Counted from the first letter of the stretch, positions 7,585 to 16,480 are shown. The stretch: 64,000 nt of DNA from Anaerolineae bacterium (GCA_023382655.1 JAHDWK010000025.1:39101-103100), one strand, 5' to 3'. The notes: a model not told the origin generated them from the sequence alone. Numbers and translations are program-made.

Positions 7585-9537
7585 ATGAATGGTGAAATTG
7601 CTCCTTATGGTTCCTGGAAATCTCCTATTACTTCCGATTTGATTGTGGCCGGTTCAATTGGACTGGGTGAAATTCAATTAGATGGGGAAGCGATTTATTG
7701 GTTAGAAATGCGGCCGTCAGAAAACGGCCGTAGCGCCCTGGTGAAGTGGACACCTGACGGTGGCCGTGCCGGACGCATCGAAGAGATGAGCGCCGCCGGG
7801 TTCAACGCCCGTACCCTGGTGCATGAATATGGCGGTGGCTCTTACGCCGTCCATAACGAGGCCCTTTATTTCAGCAACTTCATTGACCAGCGTGTCTATG
7901 TGCAATACCCCTATGCCGAACCAGAACCGCTGACGGCCAGTGAAAAACTGTGTTTTGCCGACGGTGTGGTGGATGCCCGCCGCGGCCGGATGATCTGCAT
8001 CCGCGAGGCGCACCTGACGCCAGGGGAAGAAGCAGTCAACTCACTGGTCAGCCTGAATCTGGATGGCAATGATGAAATTGGCGAGACGCTGGCAGCGGGT
8101 AATGATTTTTATGCTTCACCCTGCCTCAGTCCGGACGGCCAAAAGCTGGCCTGGCTGACCTGGCGGCACCCCAACATGCCCTGGGATGGCACAGAACTGT
8201 GGGTGGGGGAGCTAGATGAAACGGGCACAGCCGTGCACCATCTCACCCTCGTCGCCGGTGGTAAAGACGAATCCATCTTCCAACCGAAATGGTCGCCCGA
8301 TGGCACGTTGTACTTTGTCTCTGACCGCAGCAATTGGTGGAATTTGTACCGCTGGCAGGGTGGGCAGGTAGAGGCAGTGTGCCCTATGCCCGCCGAATTT
8401 GGCCTGCCGCAGTGGGTTTTCCGCATGTCCACCTATGGTTTTGCCGACGCGCACACCATTATTTGCGCCTACACCCAGGATGGGGTGTGGCGACTGGCCC
8501 GCCTGGATGTGACCAGCGGTCAATTGGAGGATTTCGATCTGCCTTTTACCGACATTGGTTCGGTGCAGGTGGGGGCGGGGTTTGTGGCTTTTGTGGGTGG
8601 TTCGGCCATACGGCCGTCGTCCGTCATCCGGCTGGATTTGCAAACCGCACAATGGCAGGTGTTACGCCAATCAACCCAACTTACGGTAGACGCTGCGTAC
8701 CTTTCCTCGCCGCAGGCCATTGTATTCCCCACCGCCAACGGTCTGACGGCGCACGCCATTTATTACCCGCCGCAAAACCGGGATTTCACGGCCCCGGTTG
8801 ACGAAAAGCCACCGCTGCTAACCCTGAGCCATGGCGGCCCCACCAGCGCCGCCAAAGCGACGCTTAACCTGGGCATCCAATACTTCACCAGCCGGGGTTT
8901 TGCCGTGGTGGATGTGAATTATGGGGGCAGCACGGGTTACGGCCGTGACTATCGCCAACGTCTGAACGGCACCTGGGGCATTGTGGATACGCAAGATTGC
9001 GCCAACGCCGCCCACTATCTGGTGGCGCAAGGGCTGGCCGACGAACGCCGTTTAGCCATTCGCGGGGGCAGCGCCGGCGGCTATACCACCCTATGCGCTA
9101 TCACCTTTGATGATACCTTCACGGCCGGCGCCAGTCATTTTGGTATCAGCGACCTGGAAGCGATGACCATTGAAACGCACAAATTTGAGTCCCGTTATCT
9201 GGATACACTCATTGCTTCCTACCCGGAAGGCAAGGAAGTTTATGTGCAACGTTCCCCCATTCACTTCATTGACCAGATCAACTGCGCCCTGATTCTGTTC
9301 CAGGGTTTGGAAGATAAAATAGTGCCGCCCAACCAGGCAGAGATGATGTTTGAGGCGCTCAAAGCCAAGGGGCTGCCGGTGGCCTATGTGCCTTTTGCCG
9401 GGGAGCAGCATGGTTTCCGCCGCGCCGATAACATTAAACGAGCGTTGGATGGTGAACTCTATTTTTACAGCCGGGTGTTTGGCTTTGCCCTGGCGGAGCC
9501 GGTGAAGCCCGTAGAGATCGAGAATTTGCCAGAGTAG
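7585..9537 (+). CDS. S9 prolyl-oligopeptidase-family serine peptidase
   Basis: A 650-residue cytosolic peptidase of the acylaminoacyl-peptidase / dipeptidyl-aminopeptidase type. The N-terminal ~380 residues form a beta-propeller (WSPDG-type blades such as KWSPDGTLYFVSDRS). The C-terminal alpha/beta-hydrolase domain carries the triad Ser496 in GGSAGG, Asp577 in LEDKIVPP and His609 in EQHGF. The oxyanion region LSHGGPTSA is present. The open frame reaches back to 7495, but that part falls in an inverted repeat. The ATG at 7585 begins the recognisable protein (NGEIAPYG). No strong ribosome site is visible. It is expected to trim peptides. Exact specificity cannot be read from sequence. Confidence 0.92.
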   Translation: MNGEIAPYGSWKSPITSDLIVAGSIGLGEIQLDGEAIYWLEMRPSENGRSALVKWTPDGGRAGRIEEMSAAGFNARTLVHEYGGGSYAVHNEALYFSNFIDQRVYVQYPYAEPEPLTASEKLCFADGVVDARRGRMICIREAHLTPGEEAVNSLVSLNLDGNDEIGETLAAGNDFYASPCLSPDGQKLAWLTWRHPNMPWDGTELWVGELDETGTAVHHLTLVAGGKDESIFQPKWSPDGTLYFVSDRSNWWNLYRWQGGQVEAVCPMPAEFGLPQWVFRMSTYGFADAHTIICAYTQDGVWRLARLDVTSGQLEDFDLPFTDIGSVQVGAGFVAFVGGSAIRPSSVIRLDLQTAQWQVLRQSTQLTVDAAYLSSPQAIVFPTANGLTAHAIYYPPQNRDFTAPVDEKPPLLTLSHGGPTSAAKATLNLGIQYFTSRGFAVVDVNYGGSTGYGRDYRQRLNGTWGIVDTQDCANAAHYLVAQGLADERRLAIRGGSAGGYTTLCAITFDDTFTAGASHFGISDLEAMTIETHKFESRYLDTLIASYPEGKEVYVQRSPIHFIDQINCALILFQGLEDKIVPPNQAEMMFEALKAKGLPVAYVPFAGEQHGFRRADNIKRALDGELYFYSRVFGFALAEPVKPVEIENLPE

Positions 9538-9540
9538 ACT

Positions 9541-9711
9541 GATCTCTTTGGAGATGGTTTGCGCCTGCAAGTAGTGGGCAATTTGTTGGGGGATGTCGCC
9601 GGGGGCACGGCCGTACACCTTGGCTGCCATTCCCTGCCCGTACCTCCGCCCGAATTACGGCCAGAAATGGCCGGTTGGGTGCAATCGCTCCTGACATCAA
9701 ACAATCGTTAA
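9541..9711 (+). pseudogene. Possible gene remnant in frame after the S9 peptidase stop
   Basis: The frame of the S9 peptidase stays open for 56 codons after its TAG stop (9535-9537) and reads like normal protein (for example RLQVVGNLLGDVAGG and LRPEMAGWVQSLL) before TAA at 9709-9711. It has no start codon or ribosome site of its own and contains one ACGGCCGT octamer. It may be the tail of another gene truncated by rearrangement, or a former C-terminal extension cut off by a new stop codon. I do not recognise the family. Confidence 0.35.
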
Positions 9712-10970
9712 CGGCCAATATCGCGGCGATAGAGGATGCCCTCGAAGTGGATTTTTTGCACGGCCGTATACACACGACTTACGGCCGTACCCAAATCCTC
9801 CCCCCTTCCACTCACCGCCAGCACCCGACCCCCGTTGGTGACAATCTGTCCCTCGCTCATTTTTGTGCCTGCATGAAACGCCAATATATCCTCTGATATA
9901 CTGTCTAATCCGGTGATGGGCAGCCCTTTGGGGTAATTACCGGGGTACCCAGGAGAGGCTAACACCACAGTGACACACGCACCACTGTGAAAGCTTACCA
10001 TTTCCGGCGACAAACGCCCTTCGATGCAAGCCAGCATGATTTCCGCCAGGTCTCCATCCAACATGGGTAAAACCACCTGGGTTTCCGGGTCGCCAAAACG
10101 GCAGTTGAATTCGACGACTTTAGGGCCTACGGCCGTCAGCATTAATCCCGCATACAACACCCCCACATATGGCATCCCCCGTTCGGCCATGCCCCGAATG
10201 ATAGGGTGGACAACAGTCGTCATGATTTCGTCAATCAACTCTGGCGTCACATCCGGCGGTGGCGCGTATGCACCCATGCCGCCGGTGTTGGGGCCTTGAT
10301 CACCATCGTAGATACGTTTATGGTCACGGGCGGGCAGCAGGGGTACGGCCGTGACCCCATCCGTTAGCACCAACAGGGACAACTCCGGCCCGGCCATGCG
10401 CTCTTCAATCAACACCTCATCCCCGGCCATCCCAAATGCCCGATCCAGCATGATTTCCTGCAAGGCGCTTTCCGCCTGCGCCGTGTCATCACACACAATC
10501 ACCCCTTTGCCCGCCGCCAACCCACTGGCCTTAATCACCGCCGGGCCGAGATTCTGCGCCAGATAATCCCGCGCCTCTTCGTAATCGGTGAAGATGGCAG
10601 CGCGGGCGGTGGGAATCCCCATCTCCTGCATGAACGTTTTGGCAAACGCCTTCGACGCTTCCAACTGGGCGGCGGTCTGCGTGGGGCCAAAGATCGGCAA
10701 CCCGGCAGCTTGAAATTGGTCAACAATACCCTGAGCCAGGGGAACTTCGGGGCCAACAACAGCCAATCCAATCCCGTTCTCCTGAACAAAAGCAATCAAC
10801 CCGGCAAAATCATCCTCCGCAATGGGTACATTTTCGGCCACCAAAGATGTGCCCGCATTCCCCGGCGCGACAAACACCCGCCCCACCAGCGGCGACTGCC
10901 CTAACTTCCATGCCAACGCATGTTCACGGCCGCCGCTGCCAATAACAAGCACAGAAATTTTTTCAATCAT
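9708..10970 (-). CDS. purD: Phosphoribosylamine-glycine ligase (GAR synthetase)
   Basis: Second step of de novo purine synthesis: ATP-dependent joining of glycine to phosphoribosylamine. ATP-grasp enzyme of 420 residues, the normal length. It starts with the nucleotide-fold VLVIGSGGREHALAWKL and contains the PGNAGT motif, FGPTQTAAQLEASKAF, the ATP-grasp segment VIKASGLAAGKGVIV, DHKRIYDGDQGPNTGGMG and the metal-binding FNCRFGDPETQ. The frame continues to 11039 through a dispersed repeat (encoding HSERSLRSEES), but the ATG at 10970 starts the conserved protein. It is the last gene of the pur cluster, 105 bases after purF, with the repeat filling most of that gap. Confidence 0.97.
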   Translation of the reverse strand: MIEKISVLVIGSGGREHALAWKLGQSPLVGRVFVAPGNAGTSLVAENVPIAEDDFAGLIAFVQENGIGLAVVGPEVPLAQGIVDQFQAAGLPIFGPTQTAAQLEASKAFAKTFMQEMGIPTARAAIFTDYEEARDYLAQNLGPAVIKASGLAAGKGVIVCDDTAQAESALQEIMLDRAFGMAGDEVLIEERMAGPELSLLVLTDGVTAVPLLPARDHKRIYDGDQGPNTGGMGAYAPPPDVTPELIDEIMTTVVHPIIRGMAERGMPYVGVLYAGLMLTAVGPKVVEFNCRFGDPETQVVLPMLDGDLAEIMLACIEGRLSPEMVSFHSGACVTVVLASPGYPGNYPKGLPITGLDSISEDILAFHAGTKMSEGQIVTNGGRVLAVSGRGEDLGTAVSRVYTAVQKIHFEGILYRRDIGR

Positions 10971-10985
10971 TCCACCCCCACTCAC

Positions 10986-11035
10986 TCTGCCAAAAGATTC
11001 CTCGCTCCGCAGACTTCGCTCGGAATGACATTTCA
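10986..11035. repeat. Dispersed GATTCCTCGCTCCGC-type repeat before purD
   Basis: The segment with GATTCCTCGCTCCGC, CTTCGCTCGGAATGAC and short complementary parts is a known style of dispersed bacterial repeat that translates as 'HSERS...RSEES'. It fills the purF-purD gap. It is why the purD frame appears longer than the real gene. Confidence 0.65.
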
Positions 11036-11038
11036 TCA

Positions 11039-11078
11039 TTCATAATTCATCCTTCATCATTCCTAATTCCCAACATCA
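11039..11078 (-). repeat. Stop-anchored heptamer-like array after purF
   Basis: Minus-strand units of about 7 nt beginning with TGA, TGG or TAG (TGGGAAT, then later TGAAGGA, TGAATTA and TGAATGA) start at the purF stop codon TGA (11076-11078). The phase is less regular than in other arrays. Confidence 0.6.
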
Positions 11079-12575
11079 GCCCCACATTTCTTCAAAGATC
11101 AGCTTTTCCTGCTCGCGTTCGTCACGGAAGAGCCATTCGGGGATGGGGATGGGGTAGTCGCCGGAGAAGCAGGCGGCGCAGTGGCCGGTTTGTTGGCGAA
11201 TACCGGCCGTAACCGCATCCATCATCCCTTCCAGACTCAGATAAGCCAGACTATCCGCGCCAATACGCTGGCGAATCTGTTCGATGTCGGCATTCGCGCC
11301 GATCAACTCCTTTTTGGTGGCCATGTCAATACCCATGAAGCAGGGGTTGGTGACGGGCGGCGAGGAGACGCGCACATGCACTTCCTTCGCGCCGCCATCG
11401 CGGATAAGCTGCACCAGCGGCCCGGCCGTATTACCGCGCACAATCGAGTCGTCAATCAGCACCACGCGCTTGCCCTTCAGATTGGCTTCCAGGGGGTTAT
11501 ATTTGATGCGCACCCCCTCTTTGCGCAACTGGTCGTCGGGTTGAATGAAGGTACGGCCGATATACCGGTTTTTGGTCAACCCTTCGGTGAAGGGGATGCC
11601 CGATTCCAGGCTGTAACCGATGGCGGCGGGGGTGGCCGAATCAGGTACGCCCACGACGACATCGGCCGCAACGGGGGCTTCACGAGCCAGCATCCGCCCC
11701 AACCGCTGCCGCACTTCGTGGATGACCTGGCCTTCAAAGACGGAATCGGGCCGGGCGAAGTAGACGTATTCAAAGACACACAGGGCACGCGTTTGGGATT
11801 GGTAGCCGGTGAAGGAGGTGACGCCTTCTTTGTCCAGGCGCAGGATTTCGCCGGGCATCACTTCACGCAGGTATTCGGCGCCAATGGTGCCCAGGGCGCA
11901 TGATTCGGAAGCGACGACATAACCACCACCTTGTAGTTGGCCCAGGCACAACGGCCGTAACCCCAACGGATCGCGCACGGCATAGACCGCTTCACGGGTG
12001 AGCAGCGCCAGCGAATAGGCGCCCTCAGCTACTTGCATCAGCGCCCTCAGCCGGGCCACCCAGCGGTCTTGCTCCTGCCCGTTCAGGTTATTGCGCTCTG
12101 TAGCCCATACGTCGGCCGGGGCCGCTAGCATTTGGGTGATGATTTCGCTGTCGCTGGTGGAGGAGAGGCCGACGCCGCGCTTGAGCAACTGATAGCGCAA
12201 ATGCAGCGCGTTGGTCAGGTTGCCATTGTGGGCCACACCGAGCGGGCCGTAGATGGTTTCAATCAAATAAGGCTGGGCATTGCGTAAATAGGAACCACCG
12301 GTGGTGGAGTAACGATTTTGGCCGATGCCCATGTGCCCTTGCAACGGCCGTAAATTTTCCTCATTGAATACCTGCGAGACCAACCCCATGCCTTTGTGAC
12401 TGTAAGCCATACGGCCATCGCAGGTGGCAATCCCAGCGCTCTCTTGCCCACGATGCTGCAAGGAATACAAGCCAAAAAATGCCAGCCGGGCCACATCCCG
12501 CTCCGGCGCATAAATACCCAAAATGCCACATTCGTCGTGGAATTTGTCGCGGTCGTGAAAATCTAGTCTGTCCAT
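11076..12575 (-). CDS. purF: Amidophosphoribosyltransferase (glutamine PRPP amidotransferase)
   Basis: First committed step of purine synthesis: PRPP plus glutamine to phosphoribosylamine. Class II glutaminase domain with the nucleophile Cys in DECGILGIY, so the first ~15 residues are probably a cleaved propeptide. It continues with LQHRGQESAGI, IGQNRYSTTG and AHNGNLTN. The C-terminal phosphoribosyltransferase domain has the PRPP loop VVLIDDSIVRGNT. Three Cys residues near the C-terminus (HCAACFSGDYP) resemble the Fe-S cluster ligands of Bacillus-type PurF, together with the Cys in NPCFMG. The ATG at 12575 has a GAGG site 8 bases upstream. A TTG two codons earlier is the alternative. It lies between purK and purD in one minus-strand cluster. 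Confidence 0.97.
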   Translation of the reverse strand: MDRLDFHDRDKFHDECGILGIYAPERDVARLAFFGLYSLQHRGQESAGIATCDGRMAYSHKGMGLVSQVFNEENLRPLQGHMGIGQNRYSTTGGSYLRNAQPYLIETIYGPLGVAHNGNLTNALHLRYQLLKRGVGLSSTSDSEIITQMLAAPADVWATERNNLNGQEQDRWVARLRALMQVAEGAYSLALLTREAVYAVRDPLGLRPLCLGQLQGGGYVVASESCALGTIGAEYLREVMPGEILRLDKEGVTSFTGYQSQTRALCVFEYVYFARPDSVFEGQVIHEVRQRLGRMLAREAPVAADVVVGVPDSATPAAIGYSLESGIPFTEGLTKNRYIGRTFIQPDDQLRKEGVRIKYNPLEANLKGKRVVLIDDSIVRGNTAGPLVQLIRDGGAKEVHVRVSSPPVTNPCFMGIDMATKKELIGANADIEQIRQRIGADSLAYLSLEGMMDAVTAGIRQQTGHCAACFSGDYPIPIPEWLFRDEREQEKLIFEEMWG

Positions 12576-12591
12576 TGCCAATACCTCAGAT

Positions 12592-12658
12592 GATATTGGG
12601 ATATTGAGATATTGGGATATTTGCCAATACCTTAATATCCTAATATCTCAATACCCCA
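12592..12658 (-). repeat. Stop-anchored octamer array with complementary arm after purK
   Basis: Minus strand, 8-nt units TGAGATAT, TAGGATAT and TAAGGTAT, followed after a short turn by the complementary CAATATCCC-type units. The TGA of the first unit (12648-12650) is the purK stop codon. One further unit (TGGGGTAT) extends into the purK coding end, so the array encodes the last residues. It occupies the purK-purF gap. Confidence 0.85.
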
Positions 12659-13817
12659 ATAACGCTCTTGCCTCTCTTACTATTCTCTCCGCTTCGCCCA
12701 CACTATCTGCTAAAGCCGTCAGGTGCCCCATTTTACGTCCGGGGCGCGGTTCACGCTTGCCATACAAATGTACCTTAATGTGGGGCAGCCGCAGCACGGC
12801 CGTCCAATCCACTTCTCCCTCTCTTTCTTCACCTCTTTGCTCCTTCGCGCCTTTGCGTCGAATATCCCACAAATCCCCCAACAAATTGGCCATCGCCGCC
12901 GGTTGGCGGTAGCAGGTATCCCCCAATGGCAGGCCACAAACCGCCCGGCATTGCTGTTCAAACTGGCTGGTGACACAGGCTTCAATGGTCAGGTGGCCGG
13001 AGTTATGCGGGCGGGGGGCCATTTCGTTGAGCAGCAGACGGCCGTCGCCCGTCAAAAAGAACTCCACACACAACACACCCACCACATCCAATGCTTCCAA
13101 CACGCACTGCGCCATGGCCACTGCCTCTTTTGCCGTATCTGGCGGCACATCCGCCGGGGCTTTGGAGACATCCAAAATATGGTTCGCATGGCTGTTTTCG
13201 ATGACGCCATAATGGGCAAAACGGCCGTCCAGCCCTCGCGCTGCCACCACCGAAACCTCGCGTTCAAACTCTACCCACCCCTCCAAAATGCAATCCACCT
13301 GCCCCACTGCCTGCCAGGCGGCTTCTGCCTCATCAGGGTGCATGAGTTTGATTTGCCCTTTGCCGTCATAGCCGGACACGGCCGTTTTCAACACCGCCGG
13401 GCAGCCAATTTGCACCAATCCATTTTGTAGGTCGGTCAGGGAGTGTACGGCCGTAAACGGGGCCGTCGGCAGCCCATTCTCCACAAAAAAGGTTTTCTCG
13501 CGCAGCCGGTTTTGGGCCATGTGCAAGGCTTGGGGGCCGGGGCGAAGGGGGGCAAATTCCTGGCAGGCCACGGCCGTAGCCGCCGGCACATTCTCAAACT
13601 CATATGTCACCACATCCACCCCCCGGGCGAAGGCCCGCACCGCGTCCAGATCATCATACGCCGCACAAATTTCCAGGTCAGCCACCTGACCGGCGGGCGT
13701 GTCTCGTTCGGGGGAAAAGATGTGGATGTGATAGCCTAACGGCCGTGCCGCCAGCGCCAACATCCGCCCTAACTGCCCACTGCCCAGAACGCCAATTGTG
13801 GAACCGGGATACATCAT
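12648..13817 (-). CDS. purK: N5-carboxyaminoimidazole ribonucleotide synthase
   Basis: ATP-grasp enzyme that carboxylates AIR to N5-CAIR, which PurE (15126-15638) then rearranges. Key parts: GVLGSGQLGRMLALAA, YEFENVP, the ATP-grasp VLKTAVSGYDGKGQ, FEREVSVVAARG and the metal site EMAPRPHNSGHLTIEA. Length is 389 residues. After GDLWD the protein carries an insert rich in Arg/Lys/Glu (RRKGAKEQRGEER), encoded by a dispersed CTTCGCGCCTTTGCG-type repeat at about 12815-12872, which a normal PurK lacks. The C-terminal residues and the stop codon lie in the octamer array. Confidence 0.96.
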   Translation of the reverse strand: MMYPGSTIGVLGSGQLGRMLALAARPLGYHIHIFSPERDTPAGQVADLEICAAYDDLDAVRAFARGVDVVTYEFENVPAATAVACQEFAPLRPGPQALHMAQNRLREKTFFVENGLPTAPFTAVHSLTDLQNGLVQIGCPAVLKTAVSGYDGKGQIKLMHPDEAEAAWQAVGQVDCILEGWVEFEREVSVVAARGLDGRFAHYGVIENSHANHILDVSKAPADVPPDTAKEAVAMAQCVLEALDVVGVLCVEFFLTGDGRLLLNEMAPRPHNSGHLTIEACVTSQFEQQCRAVCGLPLGDTCYRQPAAMANLLGDLWDIRRKGAKEQRGEEREGEVDWTAVLRLPHIKVHLYGKREPRPGRKMGHLTALADSVGEAERIVREARALLGY

Positions 13818-13830
13818 CCTTGCCTCTGCC

Positions 13831-14760
13831 TCAATGCGAAGTCAGGTCAAAATACCAGCGGAACAGATTAATCACCAACAGCAGCGCCCCTTCCCAGCGC
13901 ACCAATCGCCAACCGCTGCGCATCAGGATGACGACAAAAATCACCATCCCGCTCAACAAAACAATACTGTTTAAGCCGGCCGGGTCTATCACCATCGGTT
14001 CCTGTTGAATAATGCCCGCCAGCCCTAACACACCCAACAGATTAAACAAATCACTGCCAATCAGGTTGCCTATAGAAATATCTGAATGGCCGCGTAACAC
14101 GGCCACTAGCGAGGTGGCAAACTCTGGCGCTGATGTCCCGGCGGCAATGATGGTAACGCCAATCGCCCATTCTGACAGGCCAAAAAACTCCGCAACTGCC
14201 ACCGACGACTCCACCAAAAATCGTCCACCGGCCAGAATTAACGCCAGTCCAACTAAAAACAAGAAGGGATCGCGCTTTTGAAATTCACCATCTGGAATTT
14301 CGTCGGTAGGTATCTCGCGCTGGCGAAACAGATATGCCAGATAAATAATCAGACCTAGCAGTAATAGAGCGCCTTCATAGGGCTGTAAATACAGGTCACG
14401 CATAAAAAACAGCAACAACAGCGTAGCGCCGATCAGCATCATGCCATCCCGATATACCAGTTTAGGTGAAGTGGCAATGGCGCGAATAGCTACCACTGTG
14501 CCCAAAATGAAACCCAGGTTAAAGATATTGGAACCGACCACGTTGCCCACAGAAATATCCGACTCGCCTTGCAACGCGGCGGCAATGGTGACAGCAAATT
14601 CTGGCGCTGACGTACCGATAGCCACAATCGTCAGGCCAATGACCAGTTCGGAAAGCCCAACGTGGCGGGCAATACGAGCGGCCGATTCCACTAGCAAATT
14701 AGCGCCGTAAGCCAGCACAACGACACAAATAATGATGATCGCGATGTTGAGTAATATCAT
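13831..14760 (-). CDS. Calcium/sodium antiporter of the CaCA family (YrbG-like)
   Basis: A 309-residue membrane protein with about ten membrane segments in two inverted halves. Each half carries the family alpha motif: GTSAPEFAVT with GNVVGSNIFNLG in the first and GTSAPEFATS with GNLIGSDLFNLLG in the second, which line the cation path. A charged cytosolic loop (RQREIPTDEIPDGEFQKRD) separates the halves. The frame continues to 14823, but the ATG at 14760 starts the hydrophobic protein and has an AAGAAGAGG sequence just upstream. It lies inside the purine cluster without obvious functional link. The gene has no ACGGCCGT octamer. The exchanged ions are inferred from the family. Confidence 0.9.
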   Translation of the reverse strand: MILLNIAIIIICVVVLAYGANLLVESAARIARHVGLSELVIGLTIVAIGTSAPEFAVTIAAALQGESDISVGNVVGSNIFNLGFILGTVVAIRAIATSPKLVYRDGMMLIGATLLLLFFMRDLYLQPYEGALLLLGLIIYLAYLFRQREIPTDEIPDGEFQKRDPFLFLVGLALILAGGRFLVESSVAVAEFFGLSEWAIGVTIIAAGTSAPEFATSLVAVLRGHSDISIGNLIGSDLFNLLGVLGLAGIIQQEPMVIDPAGLNSIVLLSGMVIFVVILMRSGWRLVRWEGALLLVINLFRWYFDLTSH

Positions 14761-14812
14761 AATCCTCTTCTTAAAAATAGGGGTTGATAAAATGGAACAG
14801 GTAAACAACATG

Positions 14813-15124
14813 TTATTCAACAAAAATCACTGAATATTCCATGCGTTTGAATTCTTCGTTGTACTCCTCCATCTCTACAATGAGGCCATTTTCAATCTCA
14901 TCGTCCCTCTTTTTGTCCACTTCCAGAAGCATTTTGTAAATAGCATTAACAGTTTCCTTGCCTACCTCTCCATCTATGCCTACTTCTCCATCCATTTTGA
15001 TGAGTTCAAAAACTCGCGGAGGTAGCAGCTGGGCCACAATGCGGATGACCGCCAAAGGCACACGAATTTTTCTAAGAGACCTGCCTGTTTCTACTTCCGT
15101 CACATAATACCGCAGACATTTCAT
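14813..15124 (-). CDS. Small conserved-type protein of unknown function
   Basis: 103 residues with a good ribosome site (GGAGGAGGAG 5-8 bases before the ATG at 15124), one base after purE. The pattern 'YYVTEVETGRSLRKIRVPLAVIR...' with 'VEMEEY...YSVIFVE' at the end resembles the small beta domain often found behind SHOCT-like N-termini in Chloroflexota and Firmicutes (VTD-TG-K-V-IPL ... VEVEDEEDGE-VEIFVE). This resemblance is recalled from memory and untested. No signal peptide or membrane segment. It is AT-rich and free of the ACGGCCGT octamer, as is the adjacent antiporter gene. Confidence 0.7.
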   Translation of the reverse strand: MKCLRYYVTEVETGRSLRKIRVPLAVIRIVAQLLPPRVFELIKMDGEVGIDGEVGKETVNAIYKMLLEVDKKRDDEIENGLIVEMEEYNEEFKRMEYSVIFVE

Positions 15125-15125
15125 C

Positions 15126-15638
15126 TTATTTCTCCTCCTCCTCCGGCGGCAGTGTATCCCCTAACACCTTCTCCGTCTGTTCCTGCCGGAATTGATGCAG
15201 CTTCTGGCGCAGCGCCGGGTCCTGATTACCCAAAATGGCAATGGCCAAGAGCGCCGCGTTTTTAGCCCCGGCCTTGCCAATGGCCAGCGTGCCCACCGGC
15301 ACCCCCCCCGGCATCTGCACAATGGAGAGCAACGAATCCAGCCCGTTGAGCGTCCGGCTTTGCACGGGTACACCCAACACCGGCAGCACGGTTTGCGCCG
15401 CCACCATGCCCGGCAAATGGGCCGCCCCCCCCGCCCCAGCAATAATCACCTGCAAGCCGCGCGCTTCGGCCGTACCCGCATACTCGGCCATCCACTGCGG
15501 TGTGCGGTGCGCCGACACCACTTTTGCTTCATACGGTACGCCAAACTGGTCGAGCACGGCCGTAGCCTCCTGCATCGTCTCCCAATCCGACGTACTCCCC
15601 ATAATCACCCCAACCGAAGGAATTGTTGGTTCTTCCAT
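15126..15638 (-). CDS. purE: N5-carboxyaminoimidazole ribonucleotide mutase, class I
   Basis: 170 residues. Rearranges N5-CAIR, made by PurK, to CAIR. The class I motifs are present: GVIMGSTSDWETM, the VVSAHRTP segment with the catalytic His, IIAGAGGAAHLPGM and the mobile loop MPGGVPVGTLAIG. The C-terminus ends in an acidic EEEEK tail. Together with purK, purC, purF, purD and purL it makes up most of the de novo IMP pathway in this cluster. purM, purN, purB and purH are not in the window. Confidence 0.97.
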   Translation of the reverse strand: MEEPTIPSVGVIMGSTSDWETMQEATAVLDQFGVPYEAKVVSAHRTPQWMAEYAGTAEARGLQVIIAGAGGAAHLPGMVAAQTVLPVLGVPVQSRTLNGLDSLLSIVQMPGGVPVGTLAIGKAGAKNAALLAIAILGNQDPALRQKLHQFRQEQTEKVLGDTLPPEEEEK

Positions 15639-15654
15639 TCTAATTCCTAACTGA

Positions 15655-15731
15655 GATCAAGAGATTGAGAGATTGGGAGATTAGCTAACTTTCCAATCTT
15701 CCAATCTCCTAATCTCTCAATCTCCCCCTTA
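15655..15731 (-). repeat. Stop-anchored octamer array with complementary arm after the esterase gene
   Basis: Minus strand: the esterase stop TAA (15729-15731) is followed by GGGGGAGAT and then 8-nt units TGAGAGAT, TAGGAGAT and TGGAAGAT. After a short turn (TTAGC) the complementary units (CTAATCTC, CCAATCTC and similar) follow. The RNA could form a long AU-rich hairpin between the esterase gene and purE. Confidence 0.85.
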
Positions 15732-16463
15732 AAATTTCGCCTCCAAATAGTATTTCAACATGGCGCGCCAGGTGGGCCAGTCATGGGGCATGTCGTAGCC
15801 CCACAGGTCGAGTTCGTGGGGGATGCCTTTGGCTGCCAGAATACCCGCCAGCCGCCGGGAGGCATCCGGGTTTTCATAGTTCCCCTGCCCGGTGACAATG
15901 TGAATGTGGGATTTCTGGCGCAGCAGCGGCAGGTATTGGTCATCATTCAGGGCAGGCACATAATCTACCGGATTGTTGTAGTAGATATTCTCGTCATAAT
16001 AATCCTGTTTATAATAACCACGAATATCATAAGAGCCGCTCATAGCGATCATACCGTCAAACAGGTCGGGGCGACGGAATAGCTGATTGGCGGCGTGGAA
16101 GGCACCCAGACTGGCCCCACTGGTGATGATGCCAATTTGTCCCTGGCAGCTATTCCAGATGTAGGGCACAACTTCGTTGCACACATAAGCGTTGAACTGC
16201 TGCTGGCGGCGGGCCATGTGGTTGGCGTGCAGGTACGGGTTCAGCCACGCCTCGCGGTTGATGCTATTGATGGAAAAGACCTTGACCTTGCCGCTGTCAA
16301 TGACCTCGGCCAGCACGTCAATCACCAGGAACCGTTCATATTCCAGGTAATCGGCGGCGGCGGTGGGGAAGAGCAGCAGGGGAAAGCCGTAGTGCCCGTA
16401 GGTGACAATTTCCATGTGTTTGTTCAGACTGGGGCTGTGCCAGCCGTCTAAATGGCGGTGCAT
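15729..16463 (-). CDS. Esterase-family protein (alpha/beta hydrolase)
   Basis: A 244-residue cytosolic protein of the putative-esterase type (esterase D / antigen 85-like fold). The nucleophile Ser lies in TSGASLGAFHA (G-x-S-x-G). A candidate His is in YDMPHDWPTW near the C-terminus, and an acid residue is likely in the GQGNYENPDASR segment. No signal peptide is seen. It sits between purC and purE, and nothing in its sequence ties it to purine synthesis. The ATG at 16463 lies 83 bases after the purC stop. The spacer is filled by the heptamer array and a CCTCC (GGAGG on minus) site 4 bases before the ATG. Confidence 0.85.
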   Translation of the reverse strand: MHRHLDGWHSPSLNKHMEIVTYGHYGFPLLLFPTAAADYLEYERFLVIDVLAEVIDSGKVKVFSINSINREAWLNPYLHANHMARRQQQFNAYVCNEVVPYIWNSCQGQIGIITSGASLGAFHAANQLFRRPDLFDGMIAMSGSYDIRGYYKQDYYDENIYYNNPVDYVPALNDDQYLPLLRQKSHIHIVTGQGNYENPDASRRLAGILAAKGIPHELDLWGYDMPHDWPTWRAMLKYYLEAKF

Positions 16464-16480
16464 GTGGGTTCCTCCTGTTT

